A stretch of 64,000 nucleotides of DNA from Fontibacillus panacisegetis (lineage in GTDB: Bacteria > Bacillota > Bacilli > Paenibacillales > Paenibacillaceae): positions 39,744 through 103,743 of the forward strand of contig NZ_FNBG01000019.1 of the NCBI RefSeq assembly GCF_900102215.1, written 5' to 3'. Below, one piece after another: positions 21,277-31,597 of the stretch. Numbering within the stretch: position 1 is the stretch's first letter; each line of letters starts with the position of its first letter. The notes under the pieces are model-generated. The model made no database searches and had not been told where the DNA came from. It saw only the letters and a program-made list of their open reading frames with translations. A program made the position numbers and the translations under genes.

Positions 21277-22431
21277 TTATTTTGTGAACTTTTTGTGAAA
21301 TTCCTCAGGACGTTGACTGATAATTCCGAAATGGTGACAAATAGCATTGACAATTCTCTCAGATGCCTTTCCATCTCCGTACGGGTTAGCGGCCCGACTC
21401 ATAGAATCATAAAGTTCCTTGTCACTGAGAAGTGCTTTAGTCCGCTCATATACCATCTCCTCATCTGTGCCTACCAGTTCCAACGTACCAGCCTCAATCC
21501 CCTCAGGACGTTCGGTAGTGTCACGCAAGACAAGCACTGGAACACCGAAAGAAGGTGCTTCTTCCTGCAAACCACCGGAGTCAGTAAGGATTAGATGCGT
21601 ATGCTGATAGAAGTTATGGAAGTCCACAACATCCAATGCATCAATAAGCTTAATACGTGGATGATCGCCCAAAGTTGCATAAGCCGGTTCTTTCACTGCA
21701 GGACTTGGATGAACTGGATATACGATCGCTACATCCTCAAATTCATCTGCAATCCTTCTAACCGCGCGAAAAATGTTCATATGCGGCTCACCTTGAGATT
21801 CTCGGCGATGGGCTGTCATGAGAATAAGCCGCTTACCTGCGGCCCATTCAAGCACAGAATTTTCATAATTAGGCTGTACAGTATATTGAAACACATCGGT
21901 AATTGTATTGCCTGTGATATATATGCTTGACTCTGGCTTATTCTCTTTGAGCAAATTACCCGCAGACCATTCCGTCGGAGCAAAATGAAGGTCAGCAAGA
22001 ACACCCGTTAACTGGCGGTTCATTTCCTCAGGATATGGCGACATTTTGTTCCAGGTACGAAGACCTGCTTCTACATGCCCAACCTTAATTTGTTGAAGGA
22101 AGGCCGCATAGCTAGCCAAAAAAGTAGTTAGCGTATCACCATGTACAAGCACGATATCAGGCTTAGCTTCACGCAGAACGCCTTCTAATCCTTGCAGCAC
22201 ACGAATCGTTATCTCATTAAGGCTCTGATTCGACTTCATAACGTCCAGATCATAGTCAGGAACAATTTTGAAAACATCCAGCACTTGATCAAGCATTTCA
22301 CGATGCTGAGCGGTCACACACACAATCGACTCGATGTGTTCAGGGTGCTTCTGCAGTTCCAAAATAAGCGGGGCCATCTTAATCGCTTCCGGCCGAACGC
22401 CAAAAATCGTCATTACTTTAATTTTCGACAT
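21277..22431 (-). CDS. mnaA: UDP-N-acetylglucosamine 2-epimerase (non-hydrolysing)
   Basis: This 384-residue enzyme interconverts UDP-GlcNAc and UDP-ManNAc, the precursor for teichoic acid linkage units and other wall polymers. The WecB/MnaA landmarks are GVRPEAIKMAPL at the N-terminus, HGDTLT, HVEAGLRT, TAHRRES, and TDSGGLQEEAPSFGVPVLVL near the C-terminus. I choose the ATG at 22431, after GGAAGGGATATC. It lies between upp and the atp operon, as in B. subtilis. Confidence 0.95.
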   Translation of the reverse strand: MSKIKVMTIFGVRPEAIKMAPLILELQKHPEHIESIVCVTAQHREMLDQVLDVFKIVPDYDLDVMKSNQSLNEITIRVLQGLEGVLREAKPDIVLVHGDTLTTFLASYAAFLQQIKVGHVEAGLRTWNKMSPYPEEMNRQLTGVLADLHFAPTEWSAGNLLKENKPESSIYITGNTITDVFQYTVQPNYENSVLEWAAGKRLILMTAHRRESQGEPHMNIFRAVRRIADEFEDVAIVYPVHPSPAVKEPAYATLGDHPRIKLIDALDVVDFHNFYQHTHLILTDSGGLQEEAPSFGVPVLVLRDTTERPEGIEAGTLELVGTDEEMVYERTKALLSDKELYDSMSRAANPYGDGKASERIVNAICHHFGIISQRPEEFHKKFTK

Positions 22432-22470
22432 GATATCCCTTCCCTGGTTCATTTCACCATTCATTCATTT

Positions 22471-23100
22471 TTATTTAGTTCCGTACAACCGATCTCCAGC
22501 ATCTCCAAGTCCAGGAATAATGTAACCATGTTCATCAAGACGCTCATCAAGAGCAGCCACATATATATCAACGTCTGGATGGGCATCTTGTACTGCTTTG
22601 ACTCCCTCAGGTGCAGCAATCAGATTCATCATTTTAATTTGTGTGCAGCCACGTTTCTTAAGCGCATCAATCGCTGCTATCGCCGATCCGCCAGTAGCCA
22701 GCATCGGGTCAATAACAATTAGCTCGCGCTCTTGTACGTCCGTAGGAAGCTTGATGTAATATTCAACAGGTTGCAAAGTTTGAGGATCGCGGAACAATCC
22801 TACATGTCCTACTTTGGCAGCAGGAAGCAATTTCAATACTCCATCCAGCATCCCAAGGCCTGCACGAAGAATCGGAATAAGTCCGAGCATTCGCCCAGAG
22901 ATGACACGCGACTCTGCCTCAGCGACAGGTGTCTGTACAGTTATCGATTCCAGCGGAATATCTCTTGTTATTTCATAAGCCATCAGCGTAGCTACTTCAT
23001 CGACCAATTCGCGAAAATCCTTAGTATTCGTTCTCATGTCACGAATAAAAGTCAATTTGTGTTGAATTAAGGGGTGATCACATACCACCAGTTTTGCCAT
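22471..23100 (-). CDS. upp: uracil phosphoribosyltransferase
   Basis: The 209-residue salvage enzyme converts uracil and PRPP to UMP. The PRPP-binding segment [14 protein letters not shown] is present, as is the uracil-binding C-terminus [17 protein letters not shown]. The ATG at 23100 follows GGAGGGACAAAC. In B. subtilis the gene upstream is glyA; here glyA is 22 kb away, beyond the inserted lipoprotein/peptide island. Confidence 0.96.
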   Translation of the reverse strand: MAKLVVCDHPLIQHKLTFIRDMRTNTKDFRELVDEVATLMAYEITRDIPLESITVQTPVAEAESRVISGRMLGLIPILRAGLGMLDGVLKLLPAAKVGHVGLFRDPQTLQPVEYYIKLPTDVQERELIVIDPMLATGGSAIAAIDALKKRGCTQIKMMNLIAAPEGVKAVQDAHPDVDIYVAALDERLDEHGYIIPGLGDAGDRLYGTK

Positions 23101-23316
23101 AGTTTGTCCCTCCGGTTTATTGCTCAGTCTTCAATTGTGCGGCTACTTTTCCAATTTCGAAGCTCCACAAATCTTGTTTATTATATCATTGTCTTTTTGC
23201 GATTGCCACGTAACATGTCAGCCTGATTTCCCTTTCCCCGTGCAGAAACTTACAAAAAACTAACATGATAAATCCGAAATACTGTCCTATCTACAAAATA
23301 CACTTCACAAAAGCAA

Positions 23317-23366
23317 AAGAAATGAACCTTCATCCTCATTTACATTTTGGTTTGAAGGTTCGTTTC
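23317..23366 (-). terminator. terminator closing the SBP array
   Basis: On the minus strand GAACCTTCA and TGAAGGTTC pair around a 20-nt loop and are followed by ATTTCTTTTGCTTTT. It lies about 20 bp after the SBP-1 stop and separates the island from upp. Confidence 0.75.
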
Positions 23367-23384
23367 GACTCTTGTTATTTCGTA

Positions 23385-24686
23385 CTATTTTTTAAGCTTC
23401 TGATCCAAAAACTGTTGACCTCGTTCCTGCATGGACCCCATAGCTTCATCGAGAGTTTTAGCACCAACCATCACTGCCTTTGCTTCGGAATTAATAATTC
23501 CCTTCATCTGCGAATTGAACCCATCAGGGACAGCAGTCCAGTCCTTCTTAAAGTGTTCCAGCTTAAGCTTCTGATTATAGAAGGCTTCAACTCGTTTACC
23601 GTCTGGATTGTATAAATATTGAGTACGTGTCGGTGCTGCAAAACTGGTTGTTCGCGATTTTTGCTTAGCCAACTGATCACTGTTAACAAATTTAACGAGT
23701 TCCCAAGCGGCCTGCTTATTTGCCGAATCAGCATTAACTGTGAAGATATCACCAAAATAATAGTACGAAGAAACATCACGGCTAGATTCTGCAGCTGGGG
23801 CTGAAGCTAGGTCCCAATTAAGCTGGAATTCATCACCTTTCTCTGCTTTGGCCCAATAAATCTGGTTATTTAGATAATAGTAGTAATCCATAGTCATCGC
23901 GCTAGTTCCCGTTATAAAAGGGTCATAGACCTCAAATGCATCAGTATTAGGTAATACTAGTGCTTTAGAATCATAGGCATCCAAGATCATTTCAAATACT
24001 TTCTTATACTCATTGGTATTTATCGTCACTTTGCTATCCTTGGTATTAATCACACTAAGGTTTTCGGCTTGAGCTATTACCTCTTGCAACGAATTGAAGT
24101 CCCTCATAAAAAAGCCGTTTATCCCTTCCTCTACAGGGAACCTCTTCGCTAAATCCAGTACCTCTCCCCAAGTCATCCCATCCGTTGGATAGGGAACACT
24201 ATACTTATCGAATAAATCTTTATTATAGAAAAGCGCCTGATTAATAAATGTAGGAGGCAACCCGTACAGCTTCCCATTCCCGTACTGTCTAAGCATGCTG
24301 ACAATCTCTGGGTGTATACCCTCGAGATCGAATGCATCATTAGTGATGACATCGTTCAAATCATATAATCTATTGTCTTCCAGCAACTCTGCATATTCAC
24401 CAATGCCCACCGTCATGACATCCGGTTTCTCTTCCTCCATAGTTTTCGTAAATTGATTCCAGCTAATATTAATAACGTTGAGCTCTATGTTAGGATACTT
24501 TGCTGCAAAAAGATCACCGTATTCCTTCATAAATGGTTCTTTACCACCTGGATACATAATTTTAATTGAAGCTTTCATTTGTGGGTCGCCTTCATATTGA
24601 ATCGTTTCTTTGGTGGAGGAGCAGGCGGTAGTAAAAATTGATGCAAAAAGAAAGACTACAAGTATTGCTTTTAATCGAATTCTCAT
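23385..24686 (-). CDS. extracellular solute-binding lipoprotein SBP-1 (family 1)
   Basis: A 433-residue lipoprotein. The signal peptide ends in a lipobox (FTTACSS, Cys22). Family-1 SBP landmarks follow: GKLYGLPP, ALFYNKDLFDKYSVPYP, DGMTWGEVLDLAKRFP, TGTSAMTMDYYYY, AAWELVKFVNS and NPDGKRVEAF. I choose the ATG at 24686, since GGGGG lies 8 nt upstream; a TTG five codons earlier overlaps that site. It starts 30 bp after the SBP-2 stop, so the two are probably co-transcribed. Family members usually bind sugars for MalFG-type permeases, but no permease or transporter ATPase of that type is nearby. Confidence 0.88.
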   Translation of the reverse strand: MRIRLKAILVVFLFASIFTTACSSTKETIQYEGDPQMKASIKIMYPGGKEPFMKEYGDLFAAKYPNIELNVINISWNQFTKTMEEEKPDVMTVGIGEYAELLEDNRLYDLNDVITNDAFDLEGIHPEIVSMLRQYGNGKLYGLPPTFINQALFYNKDLFDKYSVPYPTDGMTWGEVLDLAKRFPVEEGINGFFMRDFNSLQEVIAQAENLSVINTKDSKVTINTNEYKKVFEMILDAYDSKALVLPNTDAFEVYDPFITGTSAMTMDYYYYLNNQIYWAKAEKGDEFQLNWDLASAPAAESSRDVSSYYYFGDIFTVNADSANKQAAWELVKFVNSDQLAKQKSRTTSFAAPTRTQYLYNPDGKRVEAFYNQKLKLEHFKKDWTAVPDGFNSQMKGIINSEAKAVMVGAKTLDEAMGSMQERGQQFLDQKLKK

Positions 24687-24716
24687 TTCAATAACCCCCA
24701 ATTTTATATGAGTTGA

Positions 24717-26030
24717 TTAATCCTTTTTCTTTGCATTTTCATCCAAAAACTTCTGAGCACGCTCTTGCATGGAAGCGATAGCTTCTTCAGGCGTTTTAAC
24801 GCCTGCCCAGACGGCTTTACCTTCGGAATTGACAATGCCCTTTAAATTACTAAAAAATCTATTGGGAAATAAATCATAATTAATAAATGTTTGAATTTTC
24901 GGCTTTAGAATATAAAAAGCTTCCATATGTTTCCCTTCCGGATTATAAATAAATTCTGTCCTCGTAGAAGGAAGCGGCATAGATTCTATGGTTCTTGATT
25001 TGGCCTTAGCGAATTCCTCACTATTCACAAACTTGACGAACTCCCATGCAGCCTGCTTCTGCTCAGAATCTGCATTGATTGAGAATATTCCACCAAACAT
25101 GAAGGAGGGTGAGGAATTACGATCAGATTCATCAACCGGAACCGTGACTATATCCCAATTCAAATGATAATCAGCCCCTTTTTTCATTTTTGCTCCGCCA
25201 ATTTTATGATACATATAGTAATAGTAGTCAACCGTCATGGCACTTGTGCCAGATAAAAATGGATCGTTGATATCAAAAGGATCTAAACCGGGTACTACAA
25301 TATGATTAGATTTGTAAGCATCAAATATCAGATCAAACACTTGTTTATAAGAATCTGAATTGAGAGTTACTTGCATGTCCTTTTCGTTGACCTTCCGCAG
25401 ATTTTTGGTCCAGGAAATTTCGTCAACCAATGTATTGAAATCCTGCATATACAGTCCGCTAATTCCGTCCTCTGCAGGGAATCGCTTGGCTAACTGGATC
25501 ACCTCTTCCCAAGTCATCCTATCTTGCGGATAAGGAATACCATACCTATCGAACAGATCTTTATTATAGTAGAGCGCTTGGGACTGAAAATTTGGCGGCA
25601 GCCCATATAGTTTGCCTTTTCCCATCTCTCGAAATGCGGCTACAATCTCCGGATGAATACCTTCTAAATCAAAATCATCATTTGCTAACAAAGTACTTAG
25701 ATCGTACAGCCTGTTTTCCTCAGTTAATTGCATGTATTGATCCAAGAATAGTATTAGGACATCCGGTTTCTCTTCTTGTAGCTTCTTCATAAAAGCATCG
25801 TCTAGAAGGTAATTTATGTACTGTATCTCAATATTGGGAAACTTCGAGTTGAATATATCTATATACCTCTTCATATAATCGTCTTTACTGCCCAGAGCCA
25901 TCAACTTGATCGTAGCAGTCATTTTCGGATCGCCTTCGTAATGAATACTCTCTTCAGTGGAGGAGCAGGCTGAAGAGAGAAGAGTAAGTAAAAGAACAAC
26001 CATCAGTATTCCAATTAAACGTTTTCTCAT
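24717..26030 (-). CDS. extracellular solute-binding lipoprotein SBP-2 (family 1)
   Basis: A 437-residue paralogue. The signal peptide ends LSSACSS (Cys22), and the mature protein begins with the array's shared SIHYEGDPKM segment. The conserved blocks are KLYGLPPNFQSQALYYNKDL, MTWEEVIQLAKRFP, GTSAMTVDYYYYM and AAWEFVKFVNSEEFAKAKSR. The middle region differs clearly from SBP-1, which may mean a different ligand. It lies 39 bp downstream of SBP-3. The last residues are very lysine-rich (ENAKKKD). Confidence 0.87.
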   Translation of the reverse strand: MRKRLIGILMVVLLLTLLSSACSSTEESIHYEGDPKMTATIKLMALGSKDDYMKRYIDIFNSKFPNIEIQYINYLLDDAFMKKLQEEKPDVLILFLDQYMQLTEENRLYDLSTLLANDDFDLEGIHPEIVAAFREMGKGKLYGLPPNFQSQALYYNKDLFDRYGIPYPQDRMTWEEVIQLAKRFPAEDGISGLYMQDFNTLVDEISWTKNLRKVNEKDMQVTLNSDSYKQVFDLIFDAYKSNHIVVPGLDPFDINDPFLSGTSAMTVDYYYYMYHKIGGAKMKKGADYHLNWDIVTVPVDESDRNSSPSFMFGGIFSINADSEQKQAAWEFVKFVNSEEFAKAKSRTIESMPLPSTRTEFIYNPEGKHMEAFYILKPKIQTFINYDLFPNRFFSNLKGIVNSEGKAVWAGVKTPEEAIASMQERAQKFLDENAKKKD

Positions 26031-26069
26031 GGAATAGCCCCCTATTCATTTTAAACAGAATTAGCCTGA

Positions 26070-27374
26070 CTATTTATTTTGCTCTAGCAGCTGCTGTCCG
26101 CGTTCCTGTATGGAAGCAATCGCTTCCTCCAAAGTTTTTGTCCCCACCATTGTCGCTTTTCCTTCAGAATTGATGATATCCCTCATTTTTCCGTAAAATC
26201 CTTTTGGGAGCAGATCATAGTTGACCGGGGTCCAATTCACATCAGGTTTCAGCTTGTAGAAGGCTTCCATTCGTTTTCCTTCGGGGTTATAGACAAAATC
26301 GGCCCTGGAAGGAAGAGTAAATTGGTTCGTCCTGGATCTCGCCTGGGCAAATTCCTCACTGTTCACGAATTTCACAAATTCCCATGCAGCCTGCTTTTGC
26401 TCCGACTTGGCTTGAACCGAGAAAATAGCTACTAAATGAAAGTAGGGAGAAATCTCACGATTGGTCTCATTCACCGGAGCTGTAACAACATCCCAATTCA
26501 AATGAAGCTTATTACCTTGCTCAATCTTGGCACGGCCAATGTTATTATTTATGTAATAGTAGTAATCCATAGTCATGGCGCTGGCTCCCGTAACAAAAGG
26601 ATCGTTTACATCTAATGCATCCAAGCCAGGCATGACAACAGCCCCCGATTGATGAGCATCCAGTATCATGTTGAACATCCTGTTATATGAATCTGTGTTT
26701 ATCGTTACCCTGAGATCCTTCACGTTGACCAAACTCAAGCTAGTGCTCCGTGACAGCGCCTCGACAAAGGCGTTGAAATCTCTCATATACAACCCATTAA
26801 CGCCATCCTCTACTGGGAATCGCCCTGCTAATTGAAGAACTTCTTCCCATGTCATCTGATCCTCCGGGTAAGGAATACTATATTTGTCGAATAAATCTTT
26901 ATTGTAAAAAAGAGCCTTTGGCAGCAATTGAGGGGGTAACCCATACAATTTACCTTTTCCAGTCACTCTCAGATACTCTACAATACCTTGATGCATTCCG
27001 TTAAGATTGAACTCATCCTTATTCATAAGGGCATCCAAGTCATATAGCTTATTGTTCTGAACAAGCTGTTCATATTGATCCAGCGAAGTAAGCAGTACAT
27101 CTGGATTCTCACTAGCTAAAACTTCATCGAAGTTATTTTCCCCAAAATTAATAAGCTCAATCTCAATATTAGGGTACTTGGCATTGAACAGATCACCATA
27201 GTCCTCCATAAAGCCCTTCTTACTATCAATTGCCATAATCTTTAGCTTCGCGCGCATCTGCTTGTCGCCCTCATATTGAAGGGTCTCTCCTGTTGATGAA
27301 CAGGAGGTTAATATTACAGACAATAACACCAGCATATTTAGTAGTATAGTTTTTTGCACTTTTATACTCATCAT
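26070..27374 (-). CDS. extracellular solute-binding lipoprotein SBP-3 (family 1)
   Basis: A 434-residue paralogue with lipobox LTSCSST (Cys25 from the first Met). Two adjacent ATGs (27374, 27371) follow GAGGTG; the second has the better spacing. The array blocks KLYGLPP, ALFYNKDLFDKYSIPYP, TGASAMTMDYYYYINNNI and AAWEFVKFVNSEEFA are all intact. It lies 29 bp after the broken copy at 27404-28418, in the same tightly packed unit as SBP-1 and SBP-2. Confidence 0.87.
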   Translation of the reverse strand: MMSIKVQKTILLNMLVLLSVILTSCSSTGETLQYEGDKQMRAKLKIMAIDSKKGFMEDYGDLFNAKYPNIEIELINFGENNFDEVLASENPDVLLTSLDQYEQLVQNNKLYDLDALMNKDEFNLNGMHQGIVEYLRVTGKGKLYGLPPQLLPKALFYNKDLFDKYSIPYPEDQMTWEEVLQLAGRFPVEDGVNGLYMRDFNAFVEALSRSTSLSLVNVKDLRVTINTDSYNRMFNMILDAHQSGAVVMPGLDALDVNDPFVTGASAMTMDYYYYINNNIGRAKIEQGNKLHLNWDVVTAPVNETNREISPYFHLVAIFSVQAKSEQKQAAWEFVKFVNSEEFAQARSRTNQFTLPSRADFVYNPEGKRMEAFYKLKPDVNWTPVNYDLLPKGFYGKMRDIINSEGKATMVGTKTLEEAIASIQERGQQLLEQNK

Positions 27375-27403
27375 GGCACCTCAAACTTTATACAAATACT
27401 GAC

Positions 27404-28418
27404 CTATTTAGGTTCATTCCGTTCAAGCTGCTGTTCCCCGCGCTGCTGCATCGACGATATAGCTTCGTCTAAAGTCTTAGCTCCCACCATCGCTGCTTTA
27501 CCTTCAGAATTAATGATATCCTGCAAGCTTCCGAAAAAGCCGTCCGGGAATAAATCAAAATTTACAAAGGAACGGTCCAGATCAGGCTTTAGCGTAAAAA
27601 AAGCCTCCATTCGTTTTCCTTCTGGATTATAGATATAGCCAGTTCTAGCCAGAGGAGAGAATCCATTCGTTCTTGATTTAGCCTTTGCATATTCTTTACT
27701 GTTGATGAACTTAACAAATTCCCACGCTGCCTGCTTGTTCTCCGATTCAGCATTGATGGATAGAAAACCACTAGCAACAAAAAATGATGAAACCTCACGA
27801 TTTGATTCATCTACAGGAGCTGTAGCCAATTCCCAATTCAAATGATTCCCCTTTTCCTCTTTAGCCCAGTTAATCTTGTTATTCATGTAATAGTAATAAT
27901 CCACGGTCATGGCACTTTCACCTATAATAAAAGGATCATACACATTAAAGGGATCAAGAAACGGCATAACAACTGCCTTCGATTCGTAGGCATCCATAAT
28001 CATCTCAAAGATTTTCCTATAGGATTCAGTATTTAGAGCCAGCTTTTTTTCCTTCTCATTAACTGGTTTCAGATTCTCGCTTAATGCAATTTCATTAACG
28101 AAGGTATTGAAATCCTGTATATACAGGCCACTAACCCCGTTGTCCGTAGGGAATCTTTTAGCCAGTTGTATCACTTCTTCCCATGTCATCCCATCATTGG
28201 GATAAGGAATCTGATACTTATCAAACAGGTCCTTGTTATAATAAATCGCCGTAGTTCTCTTTAAATGATCTTTCACTTGTATTTGTCATAACCTTTAGTG
28301 CAGCTTGCATTTGGCGATCGCCTTCATATTGGAGGGTTTCTTTGGTGGACGAGCAGGCGGAAAACAGCATGGTTACAACAAGGGTTACTACCAGCAATGC
28401 CGTTAATCGAATCCTCAT
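27404..28418 (-). pseudogene. SBP paralogue inactivated by an internal deletion and frameshift
   Basis: The 5' part (28418 down to about 28240) encodes a normal lipoprotein start (MRIRLTALLVV, lipobox LFSACSS) up to ENYGDL. It then joins directly to the IYYNKDLFDKYQIPYP block in another reading frame, and the rest (to 27404) is a full C-terminal half. About 100 codons are missing compared with intact copies. At the junction, GCGATTTATT resembles both the YGDLF and the ALFYNK coding sequences, consistent with deletion between short repeats. Both halves are otherwise well preserved, so the event may be recent. The C-terminal half has no signal peptide. Confidence 0.85.
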
Positions 28419-28429
28419 ATAATAGCCCC

Positions 28430-28728
28430 CTATTTTTTATCCAGAAGCAACTGCCCTCGTTCTTGCATAGATACCATTGCCTCATCTAGAGTTTTAGCTC
28501 CCACTGTCACAGCTCGCAGTTCAGAATTAATAATCCCGCTAATATTAGTGTAAAATCTATCCGGGAACGAAGCATAATCAATTAATATACGATTGATGTC
28601 AGGATTCAAAGTGTAGAAAGCTTCCATTCTTTTTCCTTCCGGATTATATATATATTCTGTTCGTGCAGGAGGTACGAAACGAATAGCAACAGAACGGTTA
28701 TTAAAAGAATTGAAGGTCTGTTTATCAT
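28430..28728 (-). pseudogene. SBP remnant: signal peptide joined to C-terminal end
   Basis: A start codon at 28728, after a GGGGGCAATACA ribosome binding site, opens a hydrophobic signal-like stretch (MINRPSILLITVLLLF). After about 18-22 codons the sequence jumps to the 3' end of an SBP gene, which is in another frame there (ARTEYIYNPEGKRMEAF, then to MQERGQLLLDKK at 28430). More than 300 codons are missing. It is a second independent internal deletion within the array. Confidence 0.8.
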
Positions 28729-28791
28729 TGTATTGCCCCCCAAAAACTCTATTGTCAGCTGGTGATTTAGGTTTAAATCTATAACAATCGA

Positions 28792-30084
28792 TTATTTCCC
28801 TTCTGCATTACTCTTCTCCGCTAATTGTTTATCCAATTGTTCCTGACCACGCTCTTCAATAGACACAAGTGCCTCATCAATTGATTTAGCACCAACCGCA
28901 GCAGCCTTTAACTCCGATTCAACTATGTTGTAAAAAACACCTCCAAAATTAATAGGGATATTATCGTAATAACTATGACTCACTAAAGCCCTGTTCATTT
29001 TAAGATTTGAATAAAAAACTTCTATTCTTTTGCCATCAGGATTATATACATAATCAGTTCTAGTCGGAATACTATTTGTAGTCGTCCGAGAGTTAATTTT
29101 TGCGAACTCTTCACCATTAATAAATTTTACAAACTCCCATGCCGCTTGAACATTTTGAGATTTAGTGTTAACAGCGAATATAGTAGGAATAAAGAAGTAT
29201 GGTGATGCTTCCCTATTGGATTCATCTACAGGTGCAGCAGCCACATCCCAATTTAAATGGAAATTATCCCCTTGCTCTTGCTTGACCCAATAAATGTTGT
29301 TGTTTAAATAAGTATAGTATTCAAAAGTCATTGCACTTTTTCCCGTTATAAATGGATCATTTTTCGCGAATCCATCATGAAAGAACACATTTAACGCTTG
29401 TGATTTATTCGCATCCAGAATAGTCTCTATTAACTCCTTATAGGAATCTGAATTCATTGTAACTTTCATATCTTTGGCATTGATTTTCTCAAGATTTTTA
29501 GTTTGTTCCATGTTACTTAGAAGATCACCCAGACTACGAGTATACAATCCACTTACTCCATCATCGATCGGGAATCGTTTGGCTAGTTGAAGAACTTCTT
29601 CCCATGTCATTCCATCTGTTGGATACGGAATATTGTACTTATCAAACAAATCCTTATTATAGAAAAGAGCTTGATTATTAAAGTAAGGGGGTAAACCGTA
29701 TAATTTTCCCCTACCGCGTTGTCTAAGGATATCAATAACATCCTGATTCATACCCTCTAACTTAAATGAATCATCCGTAATTACGTTATTTAGATCATAC
29801 AGCTTACCTTCATCCAAATATTCATCATATTTCTCCAAACTTAGCACAAATACATCCGGCTCATCTTGAGTTACCTTAACATCAATATTTGGATACTTTG
29901 CTCGAAATAAATTTCCATAGAAAAAATCGAATGTGCCCTGATCCCCATACCCCACTGTGATAGTGGCCTTCACTTGAGGATCAACTTCATATTGAATGGT
30001 CTCTTTACTAGATGATGAACAAGCTGTAAAAAAGACAGACATAACAATGATTACTGCTAACCATGTTGTTAATCGTTTACCCAT
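28792..30084 (-). CDS. extracellular solute-binding lipoprotein SBP-4 (family 1)
   Basis: A 430-residue paralogue with lipobox FFTACSS (Cys22). It belongs to a subgroup with SBP-8 and SBP-10, sharing FFYGNLFRAKYPNI, a SLGDLLSNM segment, HDGFAKNDPFITG, YYTYLNNNIYWVKQEQG, and a C-terminal SIEERGQEQLDKQLAEKS. It lacks the YYYY run of the other subgroup (FEYYTYLNNN instead). The ATG follows AGGGGGCTAATCA. It is followed within 65 bp by the two broken copies. Confidence 0.87.
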   Translation of the reverse strand: MGKRLTTWLAVIIVMSVFFTACSSSSKETIQYEVDPQVKATITVGYGDQGTFDFFYGNLFRAKYPNIDVKVTQDEPDVFVLSLEKYDEYLDEGKLYDLNNVITDDSFKLEGMNQDVIDILRQRGRGKLYGLPPYFNNQALFYNKDLFDKYNIPYPTDGMTWEEVLQLAKRFPIDDGVSGLYTRSLGDLLSNMEQTKNLEKINAKDMKVTMNSDSYKELIETILDANKSQALNVFFHDGFAKNDPFITGKSAMTFEYYTYLNNNIYWVKQEQGDNFHLNWDVAAAPVDESNREASPYFFIPTIFAVNTKSQNVQAAWEFVKFINGEEFAKINSRTTTNSIPTRTDYVYNPDGKRIEVFYSNLKMNRALVSHSYYDNIPINFGGVFYNIVESELKAAAVGAKSIDEALVSIEERGQEQLDKQLAEKSNAEGK

Positions 30085-30175
30085 TGATTAGCCCCCTATT
30101 TTTATTTGATTATCCCTACCTAACTATCCCTGACGATTATTTTCCAAAAATGTTGCATATTAACATCATATCCAT

Positions 30176-30234
30176 AAAAAAATCTCCAGCCTCATCATTG
30201 AACATGACTGTTCTCTGATAGAAATCTGGAGATT
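30176..30234 (-). terminator. array terminator hairpin, copy 1
   Basis: AATCTCCAG (30181) and CTGGAGATT (to 30234) form a 9-bp stem around a partly paired loop with GAACATGACTGTTC. TTTTTT follows on the minus strand. It is the most diverged member of a hairpin family repeated between SBP genes and lies after the SBP-5 stop. Confidence 0.75.
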
Positions 30235-30256
30235 TAGGTAATAAAAACTAATCTGA

Positions 30257-31558
30257 TTATTTTCGTGGATTCTGATCTAGCACCTGCTGCCCGCGTTCTT
30301 GCATGGAAGAGATGGCTTCATCGAGAGTCTTGGCGCCAACCATGGCGGCTTTGCCTTCGGAGGTAATGATGTCCTTGACTTTTATAAATACCCCATCTGG
30401 AAGCAAGTCATAATTACCGATAAAGTTCACTTCCGGCTTAAGTTTATAGAAGCTCTCCATACGCTTTCCTTCCGGATTATAAATATAATCGATTCTTACA
30501 GGAAAAAAGAGACTGGATTTTCTTGAGCTTGCTTTAGCTAATTGTTCACCCGTTGCGAATTTCACAAATTCCCATGCTGCTTGTTTTTGAGTTGAGTCCT
30601 TATTAATTACGTGTATACCAGCAACAAGCATATAAGGAGAAATATCACGTGAAATAGTACGTTTATTCTGGGCTACAGGAGCCGTTACGATATCCCAGTT
30701 CAAATCAAACTGCTCCCCCTGCTTTTCTTTAAGCCCATAGAGTCTGTTAATGTAATTATTGAAATCTACGGTCATTGCACTTGTTCCCGTTATGAAGGGG
30801 TCATACAGTTCTGTAAATGGAATGTCAGGGAGTGTTACTGAATTTGAGTTATAAGCATCCATAATCATTTGAAATACTTCTCTATATGATTCAGAACCCA
30901 CGTTCATCCGCATATCTTTTGCATTAATTCCAGCTAATCCCCGGCTCAGCGCTATATCATCTACCAAATCAGGGAAACTGCGCGAATAGAACCCGTATAC
31001 TCCATCTTCAGATGGAAATCGCGCGGCTAACTGAAACACTTCTTCCCATGTCATTTGATCCTCTGGATACGGAACCCCATATTTATCAAACAAGTCCTTA
31101 TTATAATAAAGTCCCTTGCTCGTAAATCGAGCTGGTATGCCATACAATTTCCCTTTTCCTACATCCCTTAGGTAATTCAGCATTTCAGGAACTATACCCT
31201 CGACATGAAATCTATCGTCAGAAAGCAGGGTATCAATATCACTTAATTGACCTTCCTCTATAAATTGCTCGTATTGACCCTTTGACACAACCATGACGTC
31301 GGGTTTTTCTCGATCGGCAACCTCCATATAATTCTCTGAATTGAATAAAACCACTTCAAATTCGACATTAGGATATTTTTGATTAAATAACTCCCCCACA
31401 TTACTCATAAAATTTTCCTTACTGCTATCGGACATCACCTTTAATGTGGCCTTTATTGTAGGATCACCCTCATATTGAATCGTCTCTGCTCTATTGGAGC
31501 ATGCACTTATGGCAACGATTAATACGACAAGTCCTAATAATCTTGTTAATCTACTCAT
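30257..31558 (-). CDS. extracellular solute-binding lipoprotein SBP-5 (family 1)
   Basis: A 433-residue paralogue and one of the most divergent of the array. The lipobox is AISACSN (Cys20). Conserved blocks are KLYGIPARFTSKGLYYNKDL, DQMTWEEVFQLAARFP and TGTSAMTVDFNNYINRLYG; the usual YYYY run is replaced by FNNY. I choose the ATG at 31558, 6 nt after GGGGGG; two TTG codons precede it. The gap to SBP-6 is 39 bp with no hairpin, so SBP-6 and SBP-5 probably share a transcript. Confidence 0.86.
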   Translation of the reverse strand: MSRLTRLLGLVVLIVAISACSNRAETIQYEGDPTIKATLKVMSDSSKENFMSNVGELFNQKYPNVEFEVVLFNSENYMEVADREKPDVMVVSKGQYEQFIEEGQLSDIDTLLSDDRFHVEGIVPEMLNYLRDVGKGKLYGIPARFTSKGLYYNKDLFDKYGVPYPEDQMTWEEVFQLAARFPSEDGVYGFYSRSFPDLVDDIALSRGLAGINAKDMRMNVGSESYREVFQMIMDAYNSNSVTLPDIPFTELYDPFITGTSAMTVDFNNYINRLYGLKEKQGEQFDLNWDIVTAPVAQNKRTISRDISPYMLVAGIHVINKDSTQKQAAWEFVKFATGEQLAKASSRKSSLFFPVRIDYIYNPEGKRMESFYKLKPEVNFIGNYDLLPDGVFIKVKDIITSEGKAAMVGAKTLDEAISSMQERGQQVLDQNPRK

Positions 31559-31597
31559 CAACAACCCCCCGAGTAATTATTTGGTTGCGGCCATCGT

